DNA of 64,000 nt from the NCBI GenBank assembly GCA_964492715.1, contig CAZBLK010000001.1, positions 62,001 through 126,000 of the forward strand, written 5' to 3'. Below the pieces are notes generated by a model. The model saw only the letters and a list, made by a program, of their open reading frames with translations. It was not told the origin of the DNA and ran no database searches. How positions within the stretch are numbered: the stretch's first letter is position 1; each line of letters starts with the position of its first letter. Both the position numbers and the translations under genes were made by a program. Source of the DNA: CAZBLK01 sp964492715. GTDB lineage: Bacteria > Bacillota > Clostridia > Lachnospirales > WRBF01. Shown in pieces: positions 1-8,033 of this stretch.

Positions 1-286
1 GCTTGTCGGTTGAAATTGGTGAAGAAAAGCGGATACTTATAAACGAAAATTCTTTCTCAAGAGCTTCGCAAAAAAGGGTGCTTCCTTCGGGGATATATAC
101 AATTTGTCCTTTGTTAACTATAAACTGGTCGTTATCAATTAAAAACCTTGCTTTTCCGTCAACTATATACCTAAACATGGAGTAGGGCACAACATTTTCT
201 GGAAAAACCCAATTAATTGTAAAGTCGTATCTGTCTGCAAACAGATAGTCAATTCGTATAGCTTGGTTTAACATTGTGTTAGACAT
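1..286 (-). CDS. AraC-type regulator, N-terminal part (runs off the window)
   Basis: Only the first 95 residues are present; the gene continues beyond base 1. The ATG at 286 follows a strong ribosome-binding site (AGGGGGGAG). The protein starts MSNTMLNQAIRIDYLF and contains stretches such as 'YIVDGKARFLIDNDQF' and 'VNKGQIVYIPEGSTLF', the alternating beta-strand pattern of the cupin-like ligand-binding domain found at the N-terminus of many AraC/XylS regulators. The helix-turn-helix part would lie outside the window, so the family assignment is an inference from the sensor domain alone. A dispersed repeat (301-406) lies directly upstream. Confidence 0.55.
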   Translation of the reverse strand, partial: MSNTMLNQAIRIDYLFADRYDFTINWVFPENVVPYSMFRYIVDGKARFLIDNDQFIVNKGQIVYIPEGSTLFCEALEKEFSFISIRFSSPISTDK

Positions 287-300
287 AACTGCTCCCCCCT

Positions 301-406
301 TATAGAAATTCTGTTTTTAATCGACATTGTCTATCGGTCAAAACGCCAAACGGCTAGGCGTTTGGCTTCCCTCTGCCAATATCGTTAAAAACTGGAATTG
401 CTATAG
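301..406. repeat. Dispersed MITE-like repeat A, copy 1
   Basis: About 105 bp with imperfect terminal inverted repeats: the left end reads TATAGAAATTCTGTTTTTAA and the right end TTAAAAACTGGAATTGCTATA. The middle holds a smaller palindrome, GCCAAACGGCTAGGCGTTTGGC. A near-complete copy in the opposite orientation lies at 34572-34666, and a shorter copy lacking the middle at 23269-23333. It has no coding capacity. Repeats of this size with inverted ends are typical of non-autonomous transposable elements. Confidence 0.75.
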
Positions 407-517
407 TTTGTTTTGTACACATAAATTATATAGATAAAGTTTTCATAGTCAATATACATAATGTATTATTAAATTTTGATTTTTATAGAAATTTCATAAA
501 AACTGAAATTCCCATAA

Positions 518-1294
518 TCACGAGCCAGTAGACTTATAGTGTTTCATGCCAAACTTCCAAAGCAAATGGCTTGGCAAAAGAAACGCAATACCAGCCAAAG
601 GAAAAAGCATGTAAACTTTGTTATCTACCCTGCCGATAACAAACAAAAGAGGGTAGTATTGTACCATTGCAAGCGGAACGACATACGTTAAAAATTTTAA
701 AACGTTTTTTCCATAAATAGACATTGGATATTTGCCAAATTCACGAGAGCCGTATGTTAAAATGTTCATAAACTCCAAGCTTTCTGTCGAAAAAAAGCAT
801 AAGCTTGCGTAAATAATGAATAAGCCAGAAAAAAGAAAAGTTCCTCCAACAATCATAAAGAAAACTGTAAGACCTTTGTAAAGCGTCCAGCTTATGCCGC
901 TTGTAGGAATTGCATAAGCAAGCATTATTAAAGATTGTACCAAACGCCCAATTCTTGCAAGCTCTATTTTAGAACCTAAAACTTGCAAAATTTCATTTTG
1001 TGGGCGCACCATAATTCTGTCAAACTCTCCGTTTGAAATTATTCCGCTGAAGTTGTCGAAGCCACGTACAAAACATTCGGAAATTGAAAATGAAGCAAGC
1101 ACTGTTGCAAAACAAATTAACACCTCGGAAAATGTATACCCTACAATACCGTTAAATCTTTCGGACATAAAGTATATGGAAAGCAAGCCAGAAAACGAAA
1201 TTAAAGACTGCCCAATTGCTGTAAGCAAAAACGACACTTTATACTGCATTTGCGAACGTAAAATTATTGAAAAATAACGTAAGTACAGCTTCAT
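518..1294 (-). CDS. ABC-2 type exporter, permease subunit 2
   Basis: A 258-residue integral membrane protein with about six hydrophobic segments, beginning MKLYLRYFSIILRSQMQYKV. It is the last gene of a three-gene exporter operon (ATPase, permease, permease). Its ATG lies one base after the stop of the preceding permease and follows a GGGGGGA ribosome-binding site. The motif around 'GFDNFSGIISNGEFDRIMVRP', an intracellular loop, is typical of the paired ABC-2 permeases (COG3694/COG4587 group) that accompany a DrrA-like ATPase. The substrate cannot be read from sequence; drugs, peptides or lipids are possible. Confidence 0.8.
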   Translation of the reverse strand: MKLYLRYFSIILRSQMQYKVSFLLTAIGQSLISFSGLLSIYFMSERFNGIVGYTFSEVLICFATVLASFSISECFVRGFDNFSGIISNGEFDRIMVRPQNEILQVLGSKIELARIGRLVQSLIMLAYAIPTSGISWTLYKGLTVFFMIVGGTFLFSGLFIIYASLCFFSTESLEFMNILTYGSREFGKYPMSIYGKNVLKFLTYVVPLAMVQYYPLLFVIGRVDNKVYMLFPLAGIAFLLPSHLLWKFGMKHYKSTGS

Positions 1295-1295
1295 T

Positions 1296-2099
1296 TTATC
1301 CCCCCTGAACTACAACTCTTTTTAAGGAATGGCTTGTTATTGCAAGCCCTAAAGCGATGAAAGCAAACAGCCAAAAAACTTGCAGTATAATTGCGTTAAC
1401 CATTGCGTTTCCGTTTAAAACACCGCTGTAAATAAGATACGGCGTGTTTTGCATTGATGCAAACGGAAGCAGCTCAAATACTTTTCTTATTCCACTTGGC
1501 AAAAACGGAAGCGGAATTACTAAACCAGAAAGAAATTCACCCGCAGCAACTGAAATAAACCTTATACCGCTTGAAGAAATTGTGTAAAACGCTGTTAAAT
1601 ACAGTAACATTGAGTAAGCAACAACTAAGCAAAAGCCTATTAATAAGGATATTATGAACACAAAAAATGTTTGCATGTTTTGCGGCAAGCTTAAACTGTA
1701 TGGCTTGGGAAGTAAAAACGCTACAACTATTATCGGAACACATCTAAGAACAACTTTTGCAAGCCTGTTAGCCATGTTACGCACAAACCACATTGTATAA
1801 ATGTTTGTCGGTCGGCAAAGCTCGTATGCTATTCCGCCGCTTAAAATTGAGTCTAAAATTTCATGCTCAAAGTAGTAAAGCATGAACATTGCAAGCAACG
1901 ATTGCTGAAGCCATAAGTACGAACTAAGCTGAGAAAAACCCATTGGAAACATATCTGGGTTAAACTTATAAAACGCACTGTATGCTAAAATGTTCATAAA
2001 CCCCCAAGCAAACTGGGTGGATATTCCAGCAATTGCTGCAGCTCGGTATTGAAGCCCGTTTATAAACCGCATTTTAAAGAACGATAAATATTTCCTCAT
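1296..2099 (-). CDS. ABC-2 type exporter, permease subunit 1
   Basis: A 267-residue membrane protein starting MRKYLSFFKMRFINGLQYRA, with about six transmembrane segments. It overlaps the upstream ATPase gene by four bases (ATGA), suggesting translational coupling. The loop 'DSILSGGIAYELCRPTNIYT' corresponds to the same cytoplasmic segment as in the neighbouring permease, so the two are probably paralogues forming a heterodimeric channel. The family belongs to uncharacterised ABC-2 exporters. Regulation is probably through the attenuator upstream of the ATPase. Confidence 0.8.
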   Translation of the reverse strand: MRKYLSFFKMRFINGLQYRAAAIAGISTQFAWGFMNILAYSAFYKFNPDMFPMGFSQLSSYLWLQQSLLAMFMLYYFEHEILDSILSGGIAYELCRPTNIYTMWFVRNMANRLAKVVLRCVPIIVVAFLLPKPYSLSLPQNMQTFFVFIISLLIGFCLVVAYSMLLYLTAFYTISSSGIRFISVAAGEFLSGLVIPLPFLPSGIRKVFELLPFASMQNTPYLIYSGVLNGNAMVNAIILQVFWLFAFIALGLAITSHSLKRVVVQGG

Positions 2100-3073
2100 A
2101 TATTATGCTCCTTATAAAGAGAAACAACCATTTCTTCAACGCTCGTTTCCAAAACCGAAATGTCGCTTACGTCAACTTGTTTTGAAAGATGTGCAATTGC
2201 ATCTGATACTGAAATTTTGTTTACGTCAACGTTTATTACTGCTCTGCCGCTTGCACTTTCAGCCGAATTCATGCCTTCTGTAAGCCTTAAAGCACCTTTG
2301 CTATATTCAATTACAATTGTTTTGGTGTCGGCGGTATATTGCTTTTTAACGCTTTCCAAGTCGCCGTCAAGCAAAATTCGCCCTTTGCCTATTAAAATAA
2401 TTCTTTTTGTTAAAGCTTCGATATCTTGCATGTCATGGGTTGTTAAAATTACTGTAGTTTTTCGTTCTTTGTTAATTGCTGTTATAAAATCCCTAACTGC
2501 AATTTTTGAAACTGCATCAAGCCCAATTGTAGGCTCGTCTAAAAACAAAATTTTGGGGTTATGAAGAAGTGAAGCGGCTATTTCGCACCTCATTCGTTGA
2601 CCAAGTGATAGCTGGCGAGTTGGTGTTCGTAATATTTGCTTTAGGTTTAAAAGTTGTGTAAGCTCGTCAAGGCTTTGCTTGTATTTGTTTTGCTCTATGC
2701 AATAAATGTCTTTTAAAAGCTCGAAGCTGTCGATAACAGGAACGTCCCACCAAAGCTGCGAACGCTGCCCAAACACAACACCTATTTCACGAACGTGGTT
2801 TATTCTGTCTTTGTACGGCGTTCTACCATTTATTACACATTCTCCGCTTTCGGGTGTTAAAATTCCGCTCATAATTTTAATTGTACTGCTTTTTCCTGCA
2901 CCGTTTGGGCCTATGTATCCAACCATCTCGCCTTCCGAAATGTAAAAGCTTACGTTGTCGAGAGCCTTTACATATTCATATTCTCTGTGGAAAAGTGCTT
3001 TGAATGCTTCTTTAAAACCAGCATTGCGCCTTGCCACTTTAAAAGTTTTGCATATGTTTTTTAACTCAATCAC
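2096..3073 (-). CDS. ABC-2 type exporter, ATP-binding subunit
   Basis: A 325-residue ATPase. Visible motifs are Walker A GPNGAGKS (55-62), ABC signature LSLGQ (155-159), Walker B ILFLDEP with Glu180, and the switch His213 in TTHDMQD. The roughly 85 residues after the nucleotide-binding domain resemble the regulatory extension of DrrA/viologen-exporter-like ATPases. The start is GTG at 3073, about 10 bases downstream of AAAGGAGG. The gene is preceded by a promoter, a 24-codon leader ORF and a terminator hairpin in about 185 bases, so its expression is probably controlled by attenuation. It energises the two permeases that follow. Confidence 0.9.
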   Translation of the reverse strand: MIELKNICKTFKVARRNAGFKEAFKALFHREYEYVKALDNVSFYISEGEMVGYIGPNGAGKSSTIKIMSGILTPESGECVINGRTPYKDRINHVREIGVVFGQRSQLWWDVPVIDSFELLKDIYCIEQNKYKQSLDELTQLLNLKQILRTPTRQLSLGQRMRCEIAASLLHNPKILFLDEPTIGLDAVSKIAVRDFITAINKERKTTVILTTHDMQDIEALTKRIILIGKGRILLDGDLESVKKQYTADTKTIVIEYSKGALRLTEGMNSAESASGRAVINVDVNKISVSDAIAHLSKQVDVSDISVLETSVEEMVVSLYKEHNI

Positions 3074-3096
3074 AAATTGCTATCCTCCTTTACAAC

Positions 3097-3125
3097 AAAA
3101 AAGCACCCCTGCAATCAGAGGTGCT
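3097..3125 (-). terminator. Attenuator-type terminator ahead of the ABC exporter
   Basis: On the minus strand AGCACCTCT pairs with AGGGGTGCT (one G-U pair) around an 8-base loop and is followed directly by TTTTTT. It lies between the leader ORF (3154-3228) and the ribosome-binding site of the exporter ATPase. Because the promoter is upstream of it and no other gene intervenes, it would stop transcription before the exporter unless it is relieved. I did not find a convincing antiterminator pairing by eye. Confidence 0.75.
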
Positions 3126-3153
3126 AAACCGACAAAAGTAGCTCGCAAAAAAA

Positions 3154-3228
3154 CTAAAAACAAAAGCTATAGTTCGGAAAAGACAACAACTGATTTGGCA
3201 AAGCTGCAATTTTCTTGTTATGTGTCAT
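3154..3228 (-). CDS. Putative 24-residue leader peptide of the ABC exporter
   Basis: A short ORF reading MTHNKKIAALPNQLL, then SFPNYSFCF and stop, with a GAGG element 9 bases upstream of the ATG. It lies between a near-consensus promoter and an intrinsic terminator, the arrangement of ribosome-controlled attenuators of antibiotic-responsive genes (erm leader peptides, bmrB in front of bmrCD). Translation is inferred. The similarity is in layout, not demonstrated homology. Confidence 0.5.
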   Translation of the reverse strand: MTHNKKIAALPNQLLSFPNYSFCF

Positions 3229-3262
3229 TTTCCAAAACCTCACTTTCAAATATTGTATTTTA

Positions 3263-3290
3263 ATTATACAGATAAATGTTTAATTGTCAA
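3263..3290 (-). promoter_or_regulatory. Sigma-A-type promoter of the ABC exporter operon
   Basis: On the minus strand TTGACA (3290-3285) is followed after 16 bases by TATAAT (3268-3263), both perfect consensus hexamers. It sits immediately after the stop of the peptidase gene. The predicted transcript start near 3256 gives a leader of about 183 bases containing the leader ORF and the terminator. Confidence 0.75.
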
Positions 3291-3293
3291 TTA

Positions 3294-4562
3294 TCAATTA
3301 ATAAAAATTTTGTCAGTTGAATTGTTTATAAAATCGGCAAGTAAGTTACCGATTTTATCAATTTCAGTATAGTCCAAAACATTTGGAACATCTTTTTCAC
3401 TATGAATTGAGCTAATCAAATCATTTTGTGACAAGGTTATGTTTGCAATGTTTTCATTGCCAAAGCTTAAATGGTCGCTGTAATACGGACCAAAGCTGTT
3501 GTCTATGCCTTGCTCTTTTAAATAACTTGAAAGAGAGTCATCAATGTTTTTACAGAGCTTTCTATCTGACGAAGACAAGTTAATAAAATCTCTGTCACGG
3601 CTTCCGACACAATCCACGTTTATGTTTACTAGCTCGGTATACTTTTCTTTTATTTCCTTTGCAAAAGCTTTGCTTCCAAAGAAGCCAGGTTCTTCTCCGT
3701 TAAATGCAACAAAAATTATGTCTGTTTCTGGCTGAACGTTAGAAGAAACAATTACATTTGCCGCACGGGCAATTGCAGCTACACCAGAGGCGTTGTCAAT
3801 TGCTGCTGTTGTATAAGTTTCGCCAATGTAGCCTACGCCGTCATAATGTGCTGTTAATATAATAGCTTTGTTACGGTTTTTACCTTCAATGTAACCAACT
3901 ATGTTATGTACAGTTTTTTCTTCCTTTGAAAAATTGTTTTTTATTGTAACTTCATTTACGTTGTTCCAATCTATTGAGTTATAAGTTTCTTTGGTTACAT
4001 AAACGTTTACTTTGTCAAAACTTTCTACAGGTACACACATTATAGGAAGTGGTTCTCTTGGGTTAAAAATTTTTTCTAACGCTTTTAAGTCTTCATCTGT
4101 TGAAAAGCGTTTGTTTAGCTCGCCAAACGTAGTATTCATTGAAAAGTCTTTCCCAAATTCAAGCTTGCGGCTTGTTCCATCTTTTAGGAAAAGTTCAATT
4201 TGAGGGTTACTTACGCTTGGGTCGTACACAAACTGTTCATACCCCCACTTGTAAGAGTCACTAAAAAGCGGTTTTATCCCAAGCTGCTTAAATGTATCTT
4301 CAATGTACTTTCCTGCTGCTTCGTTGCCTTCATCGCCTACTAGACGCCCTTTGTTTGATGATTGTGAAATAGATTCTATTATCAATTGTGTAGTTACATT
4401 TTTTAGCTGTTGTGAGGAGGTTGGCGCTGGTGTTAGAGTAGAGTTAATAGATTCAGGCTGAGGTATGTCGCTGCCATTTAAGCAACCAGATACAATAAAC
4501 GTAAAAACTAATATTATTACAACATGTTTAAACTTTGAAATGATTTTGTGTCTATGTAACAT
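3294..4562 (-). CDS. M28-family metallopeptidase lipoprotein
   Basis: A 422-residue secreted peptidase counted from the ATG at 4562, which has GGAGGGG just upstream; a longer reading frame from 4595 has no such site. Residues 12-27 form a lipoprotein signal ending IVSGC, with Cys27 as lipidation site, so the enzyme is probably anchored on the outer face of the membrane. All M28 zinc ligands and catalytic residues are visible: His239 (TAHYDG), Asp256 (IDNASG), Glu290/Glu291 (NGEE), Asp317 (NVDCVG) and His364 (YSDHLS). It is probably an aminopeptidase. It is a single gene with no obvious functional link to its neighbours. Confidence 0.9.
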   Translation of the reverse strand: MLHRHKIISKFKHVVIILVFTFIVSGCLNGSDIPQPESINSTLTPAPTSSQQLKNVTTQLIIESISQSSNKGRLVGDEGNEAAGKYIEDTFKQLGIKPLFSDSYKWGYEQFVYDPSVSNPQIELFLKDGTSRKLEFGKDFSMNTTFGELNKRFSTDEDLKALEKIFNPREPLPIMCVPVESFDKVNVYVTKETYNSIDWNNVNEVTIKNNFSKEEKTVHNIVGYIEGKNRNKAIILTAHYDGVGYIGETYTTAAIDNASGVAAIARAANVIVSSNVQPETDIIFVAFNGEEPGFFGSKAFAKEIKEKYTELVNINVDCVGSRDRDFINLSSSDRKLCKNIDDSLSSYLKEQGIDNSFGPYYSDHLSFGNENIANITLSQNDLISSIHSEKDVPNVLDYTEIDKIGNLLADFINNSTDKIFIN

Positions 4563-4654
4563 TAAACCCCTCCATTTTGCTACATTTAAAGTCAATAATA
4601 TATTTACTTAAATAATAGTTTAACAAATTTAAAATGTCAATTCAAAATTAAAAT

Positions 4655-4692
4655 AAAATGGCTTGCAGCACAAAACGCCACAAGCCATTTTT
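4655..4692 (-). terminator. Terminator of the serine recombinase gene
   Basis: On the minus strand AAATGGCTTG pairs with CAAGCCATTT, followed by TATTTTA. It lies directly behind the recombinase stop codon and separates this gene from the downstream peptidase. Confidence 0.7.
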
Positions 4693-6325
4693 AAACTCGC
4701 TCAATAAAAACTTTTCTAAGCCTTTTTGTAATTCTAAAATTAAAAACCTCATCAAACCTTACAAAAACTTTTACATCAAACAAATTTTTATTTTCAGAAC
4801 TAACGATTTCAATTTTCTCAACCAAACTGTCAAGAAGTTCACTGTTGAAACTATCTTCAAACTGCAACTCATTTTCAATTGCTAATTGAAGTGTTTCTGT
4901 CAACTGGTCAGTTTGAATGGCAGTACGTTCTTTTTCTTCAAGCGCAACAATTTTTGCTTCAAGCGCTTTCAAATTTTCGTTGAATTTATTGTTTCTTACT
5001 TCAAATTCATCATTTGAAAGCTTGCCATCTAATGAAAGGTCAAGTAGCTTGTCTTTTCTTTTGTTAATTTCGGCTATTTCGGTTTGAAGCTTCGCAATTT
5101 CTGTTTTGTATGTAGGTTGTTTGCTTGTAGTTGAAGCATAAATTTTAACAAGGTCGTTTATTATTTTTGCTTTGTCAAGCAAAATGACATTAAGACACTC
5201 ATTTATTATTTGGTCAAGCCACGCTGTATAAATGACAGGGGAGGAGCAGCCTTCTTTGCCTTTTTCCAAATAGTTTTTGCACTGCCAAGCTTCTTTGTTG
5301 CCGCTTGGATACCTGTAAAGTGTTCTGTAGTATGGTATGTTGTGTTCGGTGCAAATTATTTTTTTGCTGTAGGAATATTTGCTGCAAGTAGTTTGACTTT
5401 CTTCGTTTAAAGGTTGTTTACTTCGTTTATCCAGAATTTTATTAGCTCGTTCCCACAGCTCGACAGATACAATTGGCGGAACGGTTTCTTCATCTTTGTA
5501 AAAAACCCATTCGTCCTTGTCAAAATGTTTGCGGTTGTTTGACTTATAGTCGTATTTGCAGCTTTTTTTACCGCAATAAAAGCCTTTATATTTAGGGTTT
5601 GAAATTATTGACCTTATTGTGGAAAAAGTAAATGGGTTTTGGTTTGAATTTAAAAAGCCACGCTCGTTTAATTCGGCGCAAATTGCCCTCATTCCCAAAC
5701 CGTTATTTGCGTAAAGCTCAAATATTAGACGCACAATTTCGGCTTGCTTTTCGTCTACAACAAGCTTACCATCTTGCTTTGTGTATCCCCAAATTTTGCT
5801 GTTTCCAAGCACAACACCGCTTTCGATTGCACGCTTAAAGCCAAAACGCACACGCTCAGAAATTTTCCGCACTTCGTCCTGTGCTATGCTTGACATAATT
5901 GTAAGCCTAAGCTCGCTGTCAGGCATTAGCGTGTTTATGTTGTCGGACTGAAAAAGAATTCCTACGCCGTAGTTTAAAAGCTCTTGCGTGTATTTAACGC
6001 TGTCAAGTGTACTTCTGCTAAAACGTGAAATTTCTTTTGTAATGATAAAGTCAAACTTTTGGCGCTTGCCGTCTTCTATCATTTTTAAAAAGCTTTCACG
6101 CTTTTTTACACTTGTCCCAGATAAGCCTTCGTCAATGTAGCCGTTTACAAAAGCCCAGTTTGGGTTTCTTTTTATAAACTCGCTGTAATATTCAATTTGG
6201 TTTTTAAGCGAGTTTGCTTGCTCGTCTTTTTCTGTTGAAACTCTGGCATAAAATGTTACACGCAGCGGTAGCTCGTAAATTGATTTGCCGTTGTTTAGCT
6301 GCTGGCGAATGTTGTATAAGTCCAT
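4691..6325 (-). CDS. Large serine recombinase
   Basis: A 544-residue site-specific DNA recombinase. The N-terminal resolvase domain (about 20-165) carries the nucleophile Ser30 in YARVSTEKDEQ and the helical motif ISRFSRSTLD. The 'recombinase' domain follows (about 180-285, with GYTKQDGKLVVDEKQAEIV), then a zinc-ribbon region with cysteines (CTEHN, CKNYLEKGKEGC) and a coiled-coil segment (about 410-475). The order and length match phage and conjugative-element integrases such as TnpX. No excisionase, relaxase or phage gene is nearby, so it may be a lone survivor of an element or a small mobile gene. A short inverted repeat (AAACACC/GGTGTTT, about 6325-6364) lies at its promoter. Confidence 0.9.
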   Translation of the reverse strand: MDLYNIRQQLNNGKSIYELPLRVTFYARVSTEKDEQANSLKNQIEYYSEFIKRNPNWAFVNGYIDEGLSGTSVKKRESFLKMIEDGKRQKFDFIITKEISRFSRSTLDSVKYTQELLNYGVGILFQSDNINTLMPDSELRLTIMSSIAQDEVRKISERVRFGFKRAIESGVVLGNSKIWGYTKQDGKLVVDEKQAEIVRLIFELYANNGLGMRAICAELNERGFLNSNQNPFTFSTIRSIISNPKYKGFYCGKKSCKYDYKSNNRKHFDKDEWVFYKDEETVPPIVSVELWERANKILDKRSKQPLNEESQTTCSKYSYSKKIICTEHNIPYYRTLYRYPSGNKEAWQCKNYLEKGKEGCSSPVIYTAWLDQIINECLNVILLDKAKIINDLVKIYASTTSKQPTYKTEIAKLQTEIAEINKRKDKLLDLSLDGKLSNDEFEVRNNKFNENLKALEAKIVALEEKERTAIQTDQLTETLQLAIENELQFEDSFNSELLDSLVEKIEIVSSENKNLFDVKVFVRFDEVFNFRITKRLRKVFIERV

Positions 6326-6423
6326 AAAAACACCTTTGTTTTTTATTTAATAAACTGGTGTTTACATTTTATGAATAAATGTATATGATTATGATTATAA
6401 GGAATTGTATAAGGAGGGGAAAG

Positions 6424-7227
6424 ATGGAAGGTTGTGATTTGTTCGACGAAAACAGGCAGACGTATGGGAATAATTGGAACAATGATTTTAACAGTTGGAA
6501 GGAAATTGAACAGCTAAACTTTTTGGGTTGGGATTTTTCGGAAATTGATGGGCTTATAGAGTATGAAGAATTAGCTTGGGATTACAAAAATATTGTTAAA
6601 CAATATATTAAGCCTCAGCATAAGCTGCTTGACATGGGTACAGGTGGGGGCGAGTTTCTATTAACACTAAACCACCCGCATGAAAACACGTGCGTGACAG
6701 AAGCATGGGTGCCAAACGTTCAGCTTTGTAATGAACGGCTTGCGCCGCTTGGAATAACTGTTAAGCAAGTTTTTGACGATAATGTATTGCCTTATGACGA
6801 CAACACTTTTGACATTATAATAAACCGCCACGAAGCATTTAGCGTAAAAGAGATACGCCGAATTTTAAAGCCTGGCGGTGTTTTTATTACACAGCAAATT
6901 GGGGGCAAAAACAATGAGTGGCTTTCAAAGTATATGGATATTGATTTTAAGGCAAACTTCCCAAACCATTCACTAGGAAACAATGTTGCAGAATTAGAAG
7001 ATAATGGCTTTGATGTATTATATGAACAAGAAAGTTACCCTTACATACGATTTAATGATGTTAAAGCAATTGTTTATTATGCAAAAAACATTCCTTGGGA
7101 ATTTAAAGAGTTTTCAGTTGAAAGATGTTTTAATAGGCTTTTGGAACTTAAAAATATTATTATGAAAAATGGATACGTGGAAAGCCTTGGGCATAGGTTT
7201 ATTATTGTTTCTAAATGTGTAAAGTAA
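6424..7227 (+). CDS. Class I SAM-dependent methyltransferase
   Basis: A 267-residue protein starting at the ATG at 6424, which follows a near-perfect AAGGAGGGG; an upstream ATG at 6379 lacks a ribosome-binding site. Motif I for S-adenosylmethionine binding is LLDMGTGGGEFLL (about residues 75-87). A post-I acidic region and a motif like 'LPYDDNTFDIIINRH' follow, as in Methyltransf_11-type enzymes. The substrate is unknown. It is divergent from the serine recombinase and isolated between minus-strand genes, which would fit cargo carried in by a mobile element; that is an inference from position only. Confidence 0.85.
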   Translation: MEGCDLFDENRQTYGNNWNNDFNSWKEIEQLNFLGWDFSEIDGLIEYEELAWDYKNIVKQYIKPQHKLLDMGTGGGEFLLTLNHPHENTCVTEAWVPNVQLCNERLAPLGITVKQVFDDNVLPYDDNTFDIIINRHEAFSVKEIRRILKPGGVFITQQIGGKNNEWLSKYMDIDFKANFPNHSLGNNVAELEDNGFDVLYEQESYPYIRFNDVKAIVYYAKNIPWEFKEFSVERCFNRLLELKNIIMKNGYVESLGHRFIIVSKCVK

Positions 7228-7242
7228 AATAGGATAAGCTCT

Positions 7243-7282
7243 AAGGCTTCCGAAAGCAAATTGCTCAGGAAGCCTTTTTTTA
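7243..7282 (+). terminator. Terminator after the methyltransferase gene
   Basis: AAGGCTTCC pairs with GGAAGCCTT around a 16-base loop and is followed by a run of T. It also lies at the end of the convergent ABC permease gene and could serve both directions. Confidence 0.85.
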
Positions 7283-7290
7283 TTCATTAA

Positions 7291-8025
7291 TTAATTGCTT
7301 CTAGTCCGTGAAATAAAAATATTCTCAATAAAAGAAATTACCCAGTAAAGCATTAGGCCAACAATGCCCAAAACTAAAATGCCTGTATACATGTCAACAT
7401 ATTTAAACATAGTCCACGAGTTCATTACGTAATAGCCCATGCCGTACCTTGTTCCAAACGACTCGGCAAAAAAAAGAACAGAAAAAGACGTAGCAAGCCC
7501 TATGCGGATTGATGTAAAAATTTGGGGCAGGGCAGAGGGTAAATAAATGTGAATTAGCTTGTCAAAAAATTTTGCACCGATAATATTAAACTGTGTTATG
7601 TACTCAACAGGCAAGTTTTTCATCGTGTCACGCAAAGCGACTGTCACTTGAAACACCATTATTAAAAAAATAATAAAAACTTTTGATGCGTCACCAATTC
7701 CAAAAGCAAGCATTATTATCGGCAAAAATGCAATTTTGGGAATTGGGCTTAAAAGGTAAACAATTGGCGAAAGAACATAGTCCAAAAGCTTTACTGTATG
7801 CAAAGCTATGCCAAGCGAAATTCCAACAAACAATGCAAGCGAAATGCCAGCAAAAATTCTTCCTAAACTATACAAAACGTGCAAATAAATTTGGTTAGTT
7901 CTAGTGTTTAGCAAAACTGCAAAAACCGAAACAGGCTTTGGAAGAATTGCATTGTTTACAACAACAGCACATACTTGCCAAACAACCAACAAAATAATTA
8001 CTCCGTATAATTTTTGGTGTTTCAT
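7291..8025 (-). CDS. NitT/TauT-type ABC importer, permease
   Basis: About 244 residues with five to six transmembrane segments and the EAA-type loop ('SALPQIFTSIRIGLATSFSVLF') that contacts the ATPase, as in the SsuC/TauC/ThiX family. I chose the ATG at 8025, which has GAGG seven bases upstream. A GTG at 8037 overlapping the ATPase stop is the alternative (248 residues). It is the last gene of the ubiD-ubiA-ubiX-importer cluster. Members of this transporter family import sulfonates, nitrate, thiamine precursors or aromatic acids, and the substrate cannot be told from this subunit. Confidence 0.88.
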   Translation of the reverse strand: MKHQKLYGVIILLVVWQVCAVVVNNAILPKPVSVFAVLLNTRTNQIYLHVLYSLGRIFAGISLALFVGISLGIALHTVKLLDYVLSPIVYLLSPIPKIAFLPIIMLAFGIGDASKVFIIFLIMVFQVTVALRDTMKNLPVEYITQFNIIGAKFFDKLIHIYLPSALPQIFTSIRIGLATSFSVLFFAESFGTRYGMGYYVMNSWTMFKYVDMYTGILVLGIVGLMLYWVISFIENIFISRTRSN

Positions 8026-8033
8026 ATAAAACC

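Noticed and set aside
4691..7227. Prophage or conjugative element around the serine recombinase
   Set aside because: No structural phage genes, relaxase, coupling protein or attachment-site duplication is visible; only the recombinase itself supports mobility.
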